Assembly: GCA_947579605.1 (NCBI GenBank)
Contig: OX388305.1
Span: 38,887,542-38,951,541, forward strand
Direction of reading: 5' to 3'
Source of the DNA: Athripsodes cinereus
Taxonomy: Eukaryota; Arthropoda; Insecta; Trichoptera; Leptoceridae
Length of the DNA: 64,000 nucleotides
Shown here: positions 1 through 10,249 of the stretch, piece by piece
Position numbering within the stretch: the first letter of the stretch is position 1
Layout of the letters: the number at the start of each line of letters is the position of its first letter
The notes under the pieces: model-generated
The model's input: the letters and a program-made list of their open reading frames with translations, nothing else
Database searches by the model: none
Told to the model about the DNA's origin: nothing
Position numbers and translations under genes: made by a program

Positions 1-412
1 CTCATTTAAAGAATAAAAATATGTTTTCATGTTATTTTTGTATTGGGTATGGGCTGATAAAATGTGATTACAACTGTGTCAATGAATTTCAAAATGTCTG
101 TAAAATAAACTGCGCCGATACTATAACAGCTAATTTCCAAGGTGATTTCAATAGAAAAACAAAGTGAACTAAGTAATTTAACCCTTAACCGGAATCGTGG
201 GTCCATTTGGACCCGACATAAAAAAAAACCGTTTATTTTTTAAACGCGCGCAGTTACACTTTTGCGCGCCAATCTAATCTCATTACGTCACGAGTCGCGG
301 CGGGTGCCAGTAGACGCGTGGTGCTTACAATTTACTGGAAGTGGAGGTAACGAACTATCGAGGGTCCAATTGGACCCACGATTCCAATTACGTAACTTTT
401 ATGTAAATGTAC

Positions 413-414
<2 letters not shown>

Positions 415-495
<81 letters not shown>

Positions 496-658
496 GATAT
501 ATCTGGGTTTTGTTATAAACCCAAATACAACTTTATACACCTTCCACAGTAAGCTAAAAGCTTGTGTCGTGAAAGGGGAGTTTGCCGGCACCTGGGATCG
601 AACCGCGGACCCCTTGTTCAAGAGGCCGAGACTCTACCTCCAGGCTACCGACGAACTC
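415..658 (-). repeat. tRNA-derived SINE (family S1) with 75-nt poly(A) tail
   Basis: Read on the minus strand, a tRNA-like head (about 583-658) carries a B box GGTTCGATCCC and a plausible A box. A short body follows with the segment GTATAAAGTTGTATTTGGGT, ending in an uninterrupted A run seen as 75 T at 415-489. A second copy lies at 56017-56199 on the plus strand and aligns over its full length. The SINE lies inside the piggyBac-like element and is therefore younger than it. The very long pure tail suggests a recent insertion. I could not define a target duplication. Confidence 0.85.
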
Positions 659-695
659 TTTTAATTTGTATTGTTTTAGATATTTTTTTGGAACA

Positions 696-998
696 ATGGC
701 GTGTAATCTTACTAATTAAGATATTGAAGAATTGTTATTGGATGAAAATGATTCAGATCCAGAACCTTTAAGTGATTTTGAACCTTGTGACGAAGAAAAC
801 ATAAGTGAAAATGAAAATACGGCACACTTATCCACTTCACACTCTAGTGACTCTTCATCCGATCACAATGTGACTGACAATAAACAATCACAGAAGTGTG
901 AAAAATGCTGCAACTATATATGTAAGATTCACCTACAAAAAGGATATTGTGTGGCAAGTGCCTTACATAAAATGATAAAAAGACTGAGGTTTTTTTAA
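696..998 (+). pseudogene. piggyBac transposase remnant: acidic N-terminus joined to Cys-rich C-terminus
   Basis: An ATG at 696 opens a frame with one in-frame stop at 717-719 and then reads on to 998. The N-terminal part is strongly acidic (Asp/Glu/Ser-rich, with IEELLLDENDSDPE-like residues), as at the start of piggyBac transposases. After a Ser-rich linker it passes directly into a short Cys/His cluster (CEKCC...CKIH), which resembles the C-terminal zinc-binding domain of the family. The roughly 400-residue catalytic domain with the DDD residues is missing, so this is an internal-deletion derivative. The family call rests on the TTAA termini plus this N/C-terminal pattern. Confidence 0.7.
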
Positions 999-1390
999 TT
1001 TTTTCATATCTCACCATTTTTTTTGTTTTTGAATGATCTCATAAAGAATGTTTGTTTTTGTTAATGGGAAGAGACGTAAAACCCTGTACTTTGATTAGTT
1101 TTTTAAGTTTTTTTTTGTTATTATAATTTTACATGTCAAAAAAGGGACTGATAAAAACTTGTGCTAAACTTGGTTCCTAAGAAGAAAAGCCAAAAAGATG
1201 TATAATTTAAAAATGTTAATTAATAAAACTACCTACATACTACAAACAACTAGTTTCAATACATATATAACCCATTTAATGGTTAATAACGTCTTTATTA
1301 CAAAAAAAAACTTTATTTTAATTAGCGGGTCCATTTGGACCCGCGATTCCAGTTACGTTGACCGAAATAGCGATTCCGGTTAAGGGTTAA

Positions 1391-1634
1391 AAAAAAAACA
1401 AAACAAAGATGACAGCACTATAAAAAAATCAACAAAATCACAGGAGAGTCATTCTGGTGTTAAAGTCAATCATTCAAACCATTCAATAAGAATTCGTGAA
1501 TTACTGCCATCCTTTATCGGGACGCCATGGCAACGTCGCCGGCTACGTGGCCAAAGAAATTATATCGAAATGTATTGGGACAAACTCACGTGGCTACGGA
1601 TCGGCCACTTCGCCAACCGTAAAATTATTTGTCT
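1391..1634. other. unassigned stretch
   Basis: An A-rich start is followed by a slightly GC-richer part around 1500-1620. No open frame, repeat match within the window or structural signal stands out. Confidence 0.4.
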
Positions 1635-1720
1635 GAAATATGTTTAAACCCTCAAAGCACGAGCACTACTCAATTTTGAGGGTCAAATATGTAATAAATG
1701 TGTTTTTTTAGTAATAAGGT
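1635..1720 (+). mobile_element. 3'-terminal fragment of LINE family A
   Basis: This matches the reverse complement of 14917-14985, the 3' end of the minus-strand LINE there. It contains the family stem-loop at 1648-1683 (ACCCTCAAA pairing with TTTGAGGGT). The copy is 5'-truncated to under 100 bp and abuts the Jockey-type remnant that follows. Confidence 0.75.
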
Positions 1721-1743
1721 GTGTCCAATAAGCATTTTGTCAT

Positions 1744-3262
1744 GTGTCTCAAAGGTCTTTCAACCACTTTCAAAGCCATATATGTGTCTCTCAACATGGG
1801 TTCGTACCGAAGAAATCAAATAACACTAATCTCTTGGAATTTATCACGTGTATTTCAGACTCCTTAGATCACAGGTTTCAGGTTGATGCTATTTACACCG
1901 ATTTCAGTAAAGCATTCGATAAGGTTAACCATCGGATGCTTTTGTCGAAACTGAATGGATATGGTATACACGGGAAATTACTTAACTGGATTACATCTTA
2001 TTTTCAAGATAGATCGCAATATGTAGTAGTGGATGGATTTGATTCACCTCCTACGTTGATTTCTTCGGGGGTTCCCCAGGGATCTCATTTGGGTCCTTTG
2101 TTTTTCCTTGTATGTATTTATAAATGACCTGCCCAGTATCTGAGACTGTCATACATTGTTATATGCAGACGATCTTCCTCTCTGTTGGTTTGTTAATTGA
2201 TTGCCATAAACTACTTGAAAGTTAACAGAATGGTGTGAGCAAAACGAGATGGTTCTAAACATAAAAAAATGTCATAGCATAACTTTTACAACCAAGAGAA
2301 ATCGCATTGAATTTGATTATATGTTAGGAGGAGAGTTGAATGAGGTACGTGACTTGGGTGTGACGTTGGACTCCAAGCTTAGTTTTCGAGCTCATTATAA
2401 TGATATGACCATGCAGGCAAATAGAAAGCTTGGATTCATTAGTCGTATTTCACGTAGATTCAAAAGAACGGAGAGCTTTCAGGTTTTATATTTCTCACAG
2501 GTTCGTAGTATTTTGGAGTTCAACTCACTGATATGGTCCCCCATGTACGATGTGCATGTCAATGCTCTGGAGAGAGTTCAAAAACGCTTCATGAGAAATT
2601 TATCTTACAGAGACGGACAGGGCAAACTTTTGAGGAGTTATGAGGATCGTCTCTCTTTTTTCAGTATGGATAGACTAAGGGACAGGAGAATACTTGCTGA
2701 CCTCACTATGCTCCACAAAATTGTCAACGGTAAAGTGGATACGGTATCAGTCAGTTCATTGAACTTTTACGCGACAAACCACCGTCTGCGTAGCGTCAGA
2801 ACTTTTTTGCCAGACAGACAGAGTAATAATATCAGCCAAAACAGTCCACAGAACAATCAGCAGAATGTGTAGACTTCATAATGTCTTGTGCACGCATCTC
2901 GTGGAAGGAGTGGATGTCTTTTGTGACTCCCTAACGGGGTTCAGGAAGTGTGTTGCCGCCAACTTTAATGTTCTTGTAGATTGAGTTCATAGGTTTAATT
3001 AATTATATTTTTTCATCTAACTTTTTTATAATTTGTTGTTTGCCGTAATGTGAGTCTGGTTTACTGGACGTGCATTGGTTAGTTTTTTACCCTCATGTTT
3101 TTTTTTTCTATAATTTTATTTGAACGTGCATGATGTAGACACGCTTAATTGGGGGGTTGACCTGACCGGATCAATGTGTCTTTTTTTATTTTATGAATGT
3201 TATGTGTGTGTGTCTCTCTGTGTGTGTCTCTGTAGAATAAATAAATAAATTTATTAATAAAT
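1744..3262 (+). pseudogene. Jockey-type LINE reverse transcriptase, 5'-truncated and frameshifted
   Basis: 1744-2127 encodes the RT fingers and palm: a Gln-x-Asp-x-Ile-Tyr-Thr-Asp-Phe-Ser-Lys-Ala-Phe-Asp block and the SGVPQGSHLGP motif. The YADD-type catalytic motif is readable around 2160-2170 only after a change of frame. A third piece, 2249-2872, gives the thumb and C-terminal region, which in this family follows RT directly without an RNase H domain. An untranslated stretch and an AATAAATAAATAAA tail run to about 3262. The endonuclease and gag-like ORF1 are absent. Similarity to mobile element jockey is clear from the motifs; the element is dead because of at least two frameshifts. Confidence 0.85.
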
Positions 3263-3490
3263 ACCCTCACGCCGTGTCCCAAGTGGGGTAGGCAGAGAGA
3301 ACGGAACGCCATAGGATAGATCTATCCTTACAAACTTATTTCGCTTCCTCTACATTCATCCAGTTTCTTAAACATGCACGCCAATTTTTCTTACTTAATA
3401 TGGTGCCGTCCTTTAGAATTAAATGCACGTACTCAAGCCACGTAGTTCTTAGACTCCGCGTTTCCTTACACCTCTCTTTTCAGATTGTAT
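3263..3490 (-). mobile_element. 5'-truncated RTE-type LINE 3' end
   Basis: The first ~50 bp (ACCCTCACGCCGTGTCCCAA onward) match the 3' end of the RTE copy at 27023 almost base for base; the rest is diverged. On the minus strand this encodes the end of the RTE protein and then the GTGAGGGTAT 3' terminus. Confidence 0.75.
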
Positions 3491-3653
3491 TAATAATAAT
3501 TATATGACTACAAGAGGTGTATACAGTAACGTACTGTGATAATATTACTTCAAGGGCGCTTTTACATTATTTAGGATCAACATCCACGTCCATTTCAAAA
3601 TAACACAGTATCAATTAAAAATTGTCGTCAGAAAGATAAAAACTACTGTACTA

Positions 3654-3845
3654 CTACTATACCATCGCGGCATATCCCACAAGTGGGGTAGCCAGCAGAT
3701 CAGCTGCATGTAAGAAACATGCAAAATGTCCTCTTCGTGCCAATATAAAATCAAGACATTCAGGATGGGTGGCAAGCCTCATCGCTGAATTTAAGAAGTA
3801 AAATGTCTTAATTTTTTCGAACACCGGCCTTTTACAGGACACTCG
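3654..3845 (-). repeat. RTE-like 3'-terminal repeat, family Z (copy 1)
   Basis: It begins at the plus-strand string TACCATCGCGGCATATCCCA and continues through AAGTGGGGTAGCCAGCAGAT and a segment GACATTCAGGATGGGTGGCA. Copies with the same order occur at 10250-10380, 31203-31345 and 32165-32232. The minus strand has a short open frame (3657-3842) whose end resembles a LINE C-terminus. All four copies lie in the same orientation and are 5'-truncated. They are either the 3' end of another RTE family or a SINE sharing such an end. Confidence 0.6.
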
Positions 3846-3959
3846 AAAACTTACGCAGAAGAGTGGGAGACCAATTCTTTACCGGGTGCTCCACGGGATA
3901 AAAACTTATAATAATAAAATTATTTTATTTTATTCAGCAGATATTCAGTCTTTGTCCAA

Positions 3960-4260
3960 AAATTAAAAATAATAAAGTGTGTCATGTGTAAAACCTTGTG
4001 AACGACTATGCCTTCAGGCCTGTCCTGAAACCGTCGTAGTCAGCGGCCTGCCTGAGACCTAGAGGCAAACTATTCCAGAGCTTGGGACCGACCTAATAAA
4101 GGGCACGGTCCTCATAAACTGTTCTGTGTGATTATTGTATGTAACACAGTCTGTTGTGTTGAGCGTCTTAACACAGTCTGTCTGTTGTGTAAAGCGCCAT
4201 CTATTCGCGGCATATAGTCTTAAATGAACAATGTTGAGTTTAAGGATTGGAGGTTTCAAA
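3960..4260 (-). pseudogene. LINE C-terminal fragment (CR1/Jockey-like)
   Basis: The minus strand around 4020-4130 reads a Gly-Pro-Lys-Leu-Trp-Asn-Ser-Leu-Pro motif followed by a Phe-Arg-x-x-Leu-Lys block and a stop. This is the usual C-terminus of CR1/L2/Jockey reverse transcriptases. An in-frame stop and the absence of the rest of RT mark it as a remnant. Confidence 0.65.
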
Positions 4261-5154
4261 TATTGTGTTTCAACCGAACTTCGATAGGGGGACGTAGCAT
4301 AGGAAATCGTGTTACATGTGAAAGTATTTGATGATTTTAGTATATATATATATAACTTTCAAAAAATTCTGAAACATGTGACATGCATGATATAGAGGAA
4401 TTGGGAACGTTACCCGGGTTTAAAGAGTACTCTTAACCAGCCTTGTGTCGATTCGTAAGCATCGAGACTGTACGGCACAACTTCGACTCCAAGAAGGCGC
4501 GTACAAAGACTGTATCTCCGTGGTGGGCTGGAGTCGGGGTGAGTGGGGGTTCGCTGGTTCTTCGCAGGCACTGACGCTTGGTAGATGGTAGACGATCTCG
4601 ATGGTAGGTAGATCGGGGAATGCGACTTCCGTCGCGGGAGATGGGAGGTAGGGAAAGGTAGGTGGGTTTCCGGTTCGTCAAGAGTGAATGCCACTCGGCA
4701 AACACCTTCAAAGCACGTCGGAAACCGCCTAGCAGTTGCTTGAGCACCTACACGGCTCGCAGCTTCACTGTCAACACCTAGGCACACCCCAATGAAATAC
4801 TCGCGAGCGCACACACTACGGGCAATAAACCAATAGTGCACCGGCTATCTTGAGCATTCAAATGAGCGTACGGCGGCGTATCGAGAGAAGCGTTGAGGCG
4901 GCAGCTACTACAATGCAGATCTACTTCGGAAGCTCGTCGGTGCTGAGATGGTGCTGCTTCGTGGAGGCCAGAGAGAGATCCAAATCCAATCCAAGAGTAG
5001 TCAGCAACGGGTCCAATATTCCAATCCAAATCAGCAAGGTAGGTATCCAACGGTCCAATGTAGAAGCAAGGTAGTAGGCAGGGTGGCAGTAAATAAAACA
5101 CGTCTGTTCAGTAGTAGAGCTCGGCAGCAAGTGACGACCGATCGATTGGGTCCC

Positions 5155-5163
5155 CTATTTATA
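5155..5163 (-). promoter_or_regulatory. TATA box TATAAATAG
   Basis: A perfect TATA consensus on the minus strand, set in GC-rich sequence that continues downstream toward 4400. It is the best core-promoter match of the block, but no coding start can be tied to it. Confidence 0.5.
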
Positions 5164-5759
5164 CTAGACAGTCGCGTCCCACCACATACTAAGTGGAGAC
5201 GCAAACTTGTCCAGTACAGCGTGCGCGCTAAGCGCAGGAACACAACCGATCGACGCATCACTCACGTACGCAAGTATCTTTATTCAATAATTAAACATGT
5301 TTATACATTTATACATATTTAAATACTATTGGGACACTTACATATATACAATATTTACAATTAGAACCTATATTTTATATGATACATGTTATTTTTATCC
5401 TTAAATTAACATATTACATTGTATTTCCTATGGTTCTATGTTACACATGAATGCTTGGTTCCTATCTGCCAACTCAAACACTTGTTGGCGGAACTTGACA
5501 ATATTTCCACTCTATGTGGCCTTTCACCCTCTACCTGATGATCTAAATTTCAAAACAATATCACACCCACAGCTCGAGATATCTTCCGATAAACCTCGCG
5601 CTGCAAGTGTGATTCGGCCGTGTTTAACGGTCGATCGCATGCCGGAGAGCTCACTCTGCGGCCGCAAACGCTGGATGCGTCGTTTTTTGTAAAACGCACA
5701 CGAAGAAACATGTGTCGCATTCAAATTGTGCGACGCCTACACCTCCGCTACGCTAAACA

Positions 5760-6000
5760 ATGATCCATTTCAAACTTGATATATTAAACTTATGCTACCG
5801 CTATACAACAACAACAATAATTTCACATCCTAGCTTGATGCTTCAAACTAATGCTATCCCTACACAAAGGCATCCAACTTGATTCAACATATCCAAACTT
5901 GATTTAACATTACATATCCAAACTTGATAATACATTAAAATATCCAAACTTGATATTACATCAAAGTATCCAAACTTGATATTACATTACATATTAATTT
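5760..6000. repeat. degenerate tandem repeat, unit about 20 bp
   Basis: Repeated occurrences of the string CCAAACTTGATATTACAT and shortened or diverged forms (for example at 5860-5990) form a loose array within the LTR-like block. U3 enhancer arrays of retrotransposons often look like this; that role is inferred. Confidence 0.7.
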
Positions 6001-6039
6001 ATATATAACATTACATTAATTTATACATCTCGCCTCTAT

Positions 6040-8253
6040 CAACATCACCTTAATATAAGGCCGTGACACTACTAGCGCCCCTGGCGGATATTTCGTTCGA
6101 AATAGGCCTAAATGGCCTACATTGATAAACGTCAGCCTAGCCTAATTTCTATGTAAACACATAGATATTCTATGGTACGCCATGTTGGGTGCGTCGTGTT
6201 GTGTTCTCGTTTATATCGTGATATTATTTGTTGTTGCTTATTATACACTGTTTTTAACCATCAAAGGTGATTCACAAAGACTTTTGGAAGACGGAATTAT
6301 TATTCTGTGTGTGTAAAGATGGTGTATAAGTGCTGTGTTCCAAATTGCAGAGGGAATTATTCGACCGGTTCAAAAGTCCACGTTTTTAGTTTTCCTAAAG
6401 ACACCAGCTTACGTGACGAATGGATATGGGCAATTCATCGTCAAAATTATAATCCAAATATTTAGTCTAAGGTAAGCAATCATGATTTCAATATGAAATA
6501 GATAATTAGCAACTACCTTTGTAATCCTCTGACGGCAGTGTTTGAGGTTATGGTGTTGTTATGTTTGGTGTTTATTTTTATGTTTTTTGAGATAAATATG
6601 CTTTAATTTTAAGTTATTGATCTATAAAATGCATTTCCATACTGTTTTATTATATTTGAAATTCATAATCAATGTAAAACGTGAGCAAAGAATAATAATT
6701 ATTGTTGAAAAGATCTTAGGTAATCAAACTTCATAACCAAACATTGAATGATGCTTCACATGTGATATTCCATATTGCTCAGGAAATGTTGTTTCTGACA
6801 TTCATAAAGATTCATTTGCACACTATGTTAATCATATTCTATGTAATTTTTGTTTCCTTCAATAATATAATAATATTGTTCTAGGTATGTGAACTTCATT
6901 TCATGAGGAATGATATTTTGGAAGAAAGTGTGTTTCATAATCATTCTTCGGGGGAGAAATGTGTTTTGAAGCCAAAAAAGAAGCGGCTAAGAAATGGAGC
7001 AATACCATCTTTCCTTCCCAAATGTCCAAAATATTTGAGTGCCTTGCTATCTACATCGGTTCCCAGGGAATGTGCCAGATGACCGGAGAACATGGAAGGA
7101 GTTGGACCATTTACAACTTGCCCTAGCCCAAAGCATTCACTCAAATGATCTGTATGAAGCGGGAAGATGCTTTTCAACACTAGCCGAGCTTTCCAAATGT
7201 ATGAAATCAAACAGCATTTCAAATGAATGGGTAACTATACATAAAGATCAATTTAATAGCTTTTTATATGTTGAAATCAATCCTGCTTCAACAGTTATTG
7301 CTTCCGTTGTTGTAAATGAAAAATTAGAATTATCTTTGTTCGTAGGTAAAATAGAAACAAAGAAATTTGATAATAAGATTTTTCCTATGAAATTACAAAA
7401 TTTAAATGGTTTGGAGAACATTCCGGATAAATTGAAATTGAATAAATTTTCAGAAAATTCTGCGGAAGTTGCATTAGATATTGTTAAAAATTTATTGATT
7501 GATGTTGGAAGTTTGATAATTAACGATGAATGTAGAAAACGTTAAATAGATTTTTTGATTAAACAAGTTACTTTACTAAATTTAAAACCAGAATCTAGGA
7601 AGAATTTGACGGGACCATTATATTGATGAAATACATGTTAAACCATATTTAGAATATAGCGGTGGAAGTGTTTTAGGAATAGCATATAACTGTGAAAAGG
7701 CTAACTTAGACATTCATCGAACTCAATTCTGAAGCATATGGTCAAAACATGCACTAATATATTATTAAATAATTATGGAAAAAAGGAAAGACTTAATCAA
7801 AACAGTTGTAAAGAATCGTAAAGCCTATACTGTTCAAACTAATATTCTGAATCAAATATATATCATAAATGTTCGCATCACTAATCCCTTTATAAAATAT
7901 TATTGTTATACATTGAACCTTAATTCTGGCAATAATTTTTCTTTTTACAGAAAGAAGCCCATATCCAACAACGGATGCGAGAAGCCTGATGATGATACAA
8001 TGTAAAATGTAATTTGTAAATTAAACTTGATTTTTATTATAGGTATATTATTATTATGTGTATATATTATTGCATATTTTTTTTAGTAAAATTAAATGGC
8101 TTCTGCCCCCAATGTTGTTTTATTTAAACACCTATCCCTATTGAATGTAACCAGAGACATTAAAAGTCATCACATGAGAACTGTCAACTGTATGCATAGC
8201 CTATCCAGGCGGCCATTTTGAATCAGTGTCCTGGCCTTATTTAAGGTGGTGTT
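6040..8253 (+). mobile_element. P-element-like DNA transposon, non-autonomous, with 8-bp target duplication
   Basis: Imperfect terminal inverted repeats of about 30 bp lie at 6040-6069 (CAACATCACCTTAATATAAG...) and 8226-8253 (...CTTATTTAAGGTGGTGTT). They are flanked by a perfect 8-bp direct repeat GCCTCTAT at 6032-6039 and 8254-8261. TIRs of about 31 bp and 8-bp duplications are the P superfamily signature. The cargo encodes a THAP DNA-binding domain in two exons plus a fragment of the transposase. The element is 2.2 kb and lacks most of the catalytic core, so it is non-autonomous. Its insertion splits the LTR-like block on its left from the palindrome-rich sequence on its right. Confidence 0.88.
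6319..7735 (+). pseudogene. THAP-domain P-type transposase, decayed (two exons)
   Basis: Exon 1 (6319-6471) starts MVYKCCVPNC with the first two zinc-ligand Cys of a THAP domain and continues through HVFSFPKD and a Trp-Ile-Trp-Ala-Ile block. It ends at AAG|GTAAGC in phase 0. Exon 2 begins at 6885 after TTCTAG and continues VCELHF, the Cys-x2-His ligand pair, then a GAIPSFLP block that matches the AVPTIF-type end of THAP domains. A stop at 6463 in exon 1 and a frameshift near 7078 break the frame. 7039-7545 then gives about 150 residues of the helical region, and after further stops around 7630-7720 a DE-x-x-VKP...Y.GG..LG segment recalls the first catalytic Asp region of P/THAP9 transposases. 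The remaining catalytic domain is deleted. Confidence 0.8.
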
Positions 8254-8315
8254 GCCTCTATACGCAGTCACTGTAAGAGGTGTTGTGGCACTTCGTCGTC
8301 ACCGGCCGCGCATGC

Positions 8316-8697
8316 AAGACAGTGTCTTACACACGCGCGTGGACCCGCAAAATTAGGAAAAACACATTAAATTCCGTAACTTCCGTTACGGTGCCCGTAT
8401 TACAATGAATCAGGTCTACATATTCATGAAATTTAATGGGCTTTCAAATGATGTCACACATGACATCGTGGTAACAATATTCGAATTTTCTTACTTTTTC
8501 CCAATTTTGCGAGTCGCCGGCGTACGATACTCAGTGTATCGTGCCTACAGACGCACACTACCCACTTGATGCTAGGTACATGTGCGCCGCGAGGGAGCGA
8601 CGTTCGATACAGAGACTCTGTATCATGCTATCCTTAAGGAAGTTCACATTGATGTATCTACCACGTACACACGGTACGTGGTAGATACATCAATGTG
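8316..8697. repeat. cluster of six perfect palindromes, including a 24-bp-arm hairpin
   Basis: Six perfect inverted repeats occur within 380 bp: 8316-8328 (arms 6), 8374-8391 (arms 7, CCGTAAC), 8450-8467 (arms 7, GATGTCA), 8524-8542 (arms 7, ACGATAC), 8606-8624 (arms 9, GATACAGAG) and 8645-8697 (arms 24, 5-nt loop). The last arm starts CACATTGATGTATCTACCAC. Nothing here encodes protein. Density and perfection are far above chance for unselected sequence of this length. Confidence 0.85.
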
Positions 8698-8897
8698 TAT
8701 CTCAACAGTATTTCCCAGAATGTGGACATATTCCACATAACATACGGAGAATTTGTAGGGAAGGTAGAAACACTTTTGTAAATATTTGTTTTCTCTGGGA
8801 TCGCATTGGCCGAAGGCTGTAATGGTCCCAGTAGATTATGGTGTTGTTTAATAATAATAATATATTATAATATACCTAACTAGTACGTACCTAATTC

Positions 8898-9235
8898 ATT
8901 AGGTTGGACTAGTGGTTAACACACTCGCCTTGCAAGCGAGGGGTCGTGGGTTCGATCCTCAGACTGGGCAAAAGTGTTAATGTCCATTTTCTGAGCTAAT
9001 TCAGTGTGTGCGAGTCATCTATAGTAGTTTAAAACTTAATTTGATTGTTCTGTGTGATCTCAACGGTACTGACAATTCATGGCTAGCACTCTGTGCTTAT
9101 CTTAAAACATAATCTCTAGCCCCCAGTTTCCTGAAGTAGCACATTTCCCTATTTTCTATATATTATGCATTTTTGCACATCTCACCCCTGATTGCATAAA
9201 AAAAATAGGAAAAGAAAAAAATAAGTATATAATTA
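8898..9235 (+). repeat. tRNA-Ala-like SINE (family S2)
   Basis: The head has an A box TGGACTAGTGG (8905-8915), an intact anticodon stem CTCGC/GCGAG (8924-8928, 8936-8940) with loop CTTGCAA (anticodon TGC, Ala), and a B box GGTTCGATCC (8949-8958). The acceptor stem does not pair and the T stem is imperfect, so a functional tRNA is unlikely. A body of about 220 bp and an A-rich end (9198-9230) follow, as in a SINE. Only one copy is seen in this window. Confidence 0.65.
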
Positions 9236-9269
9236 TATTAGTACGTAATTTGTTTCGATTTCGTCCATC

Positions 9270-9500
9270 ATGTTGCTAGATGTCTTAGCTGAGCGTAGAG
9301 GTCTACTTGCAGATATTTTGAGAACACAGAGCTCAGAAAGTGACTTAGGTACCATATTGTTCAAAGACTTGTAGGCTATAAGGTACAGTTTGTAGGTATT
9401 GAACCCCTTCACCTACTCTTTACCAGTACAACTTTTCTAGCAAAGGTGTGATGTGACAACCCTTATCTTCGCCGAAAATTAGTCTTGCAGCGCTATTGAA
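9270..9500 (-). pseudogene. LINE C-terminal fragment (CR1/L2-like)
   Basis: The minus strand reads, with frame changes, a run containing Ala-Ala-Arg-Leu-Ile, HITPLLEKLYW, a YK-x-L-x-x-x-x-Pro-x-x-Leu block and RPLRSA. This is the conserved C-terminal region of CR1/L2-type reverse transcriptases. It is the same protein region as the plus-strand remnant at 22676-23045 and too decayed to assign to a family. Confidence 0.65.
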
Positions 9501-9624
9501 TTGTAATATGTAACAATACATTGTCAGGAATAGACAACACACTACAAACTAATTTAATAATGTATTTCAAATTTGTGAAGAATGATGGACAAATTTGAAT
9601 AACGACTCTACGTATGGGCAAGTA

Positions 9625-9695
9625 AATAGGAGGATGTGGCGCTCGGTCCTTTCTGCTTACTCCACGAGGGAAGTGGCGTGATGGTATGAATGTAT
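9625..9695 (+). mobile_element. RTE-type LINE 3' end, strongly truncated
   Basis: The plus strand encodes a WRSVLSAY-type C-terminus with a stop just after, then TGATGGTATG. This matches the C-terminus and 3' terminus of the RTE copies at 27028 and 38186-38285. Only about 70 bp remain. Confidence 0.6.
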
Positions 9696-9699
9696 ACGA

Positions 9700-10249
9700 A
9701 AGCATGCTTGATGTCATCCATATTTTTAAATTTTAATAAAATAACGTTGCATCTTATTCTTCTTCTCCTTGGAGACGATGAAAAACTTGTAAAGAGAAAA
9801 TTGTAAATTGCACAGAGGATGTAAAACGCAGTCGAATGATATATCATAGCAATCATTTAAGACCAATAAACACATTAATCATTAATTCAAAACACAGAGC
9901 AAACAAAAACAGGTTTTGTCACTGCAGTACGATGTAATCCATTCTTTTATAAATGTAAACTTAATTCGCTCATTCGTCTTTCTTCTTTTTTATGTGATAG
10001 CTACTCTTCATTTTTGCTATATTTAATATATGTGTTTACATTTTCTTTACATTTATTTTTACATGTATTATGTATGTTTAAAGTACCTTTTATTTAAAGT
10101 ACCTACCTACCTCAAATTTATGTTAATTAGTTGGTAAGAAAGGGATCTTGATTTGTTTGCTCATTGTTGTAATTAATTGTTATATTTATTGTTATAGCTG
10201 TATGTTCCATAAAGAATAAATTATATAAAATACTACCACTTTTACTTCT
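9700..10249. other. AT-rich unassigned stretch
   Basis: Low-complexity AT-rich DNA with several AATAAA-like strings near 10200-10240. The segment 10100-10235 resembles 11890-12015 (GTTGGTAAGAA... TTTGCTCATTGTTATAATTAATTG), so both may be tails of one repeat family. No gene is seen. Confidence 0.5.

Larger units (their letters stand above)
178..1390. mobile_element. piggyBac-like element, internally deleted, TTAA-flanked
   Basis: The ends are perfect inverted repeats: TTAACCCTTAACCGGAATCG at 178-197 and its reverse complement at 1371-1390. The outer TTAA on each side is the target duplication typical of piggyBac, and the element proper starts with CCC and ends with GGG, also typical. Subterminal palindromes (GGGTCCA..TGGACCC) occur at 199-214, 362-377 and 1327-1342 and may be transposase-binding sites. 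Inside are a short transposase remnant (696-998) and a minus-strand SINE (415-658). At about 1.2 kb it is roughly half the length of an autonomous element and lacks the catalytic core, so it can only be mobilised in trans. Confidence 0.88.
4400..6031 (-). mobile_element. candidate long LTR or LTR-like promoter block, split by the P-like element
   Basis: Base composition is clearly more GC-rich than the surroundings (4400-5300), and the minus strand shows a good core promoter, TATAAATAG at 5155-5163. Upstream of it on the minus strand lie an AT-rich zone and a tandem array (5760-6000), which together resemble U3 followed by R/U5 of a long retrotransposon LTR. No convincing host ORF exists here; overlapping frames of 70-140 codons on both strands are low-complexity shadows. 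I could not find matching LTR termini or a second LTR. The block may continue beyond the P-like insertion into 8262-8700. An alternative is a promoter and 5' UTR of an unknown gene. Confidence 0.4.

Noticed and set aside
262..664. Three overlapping frames with poly-Phe or poly-Lys
   Set aside because: They translate the 75-nt T tract of the SINE tail; no coding function.
4410..5322. Overlapping frames of 70-143 codons on both strands
   Set aside because: High GC content makes stops rare; no motif, no conserved start, and frames overlap on all strands.
8898..8975. Functional tRNA-Ala gene
   Set aside because: The anticodon stem is perfect, but acceptor and T stems do not pair properly and a SINE-like body with A-rich end follows.
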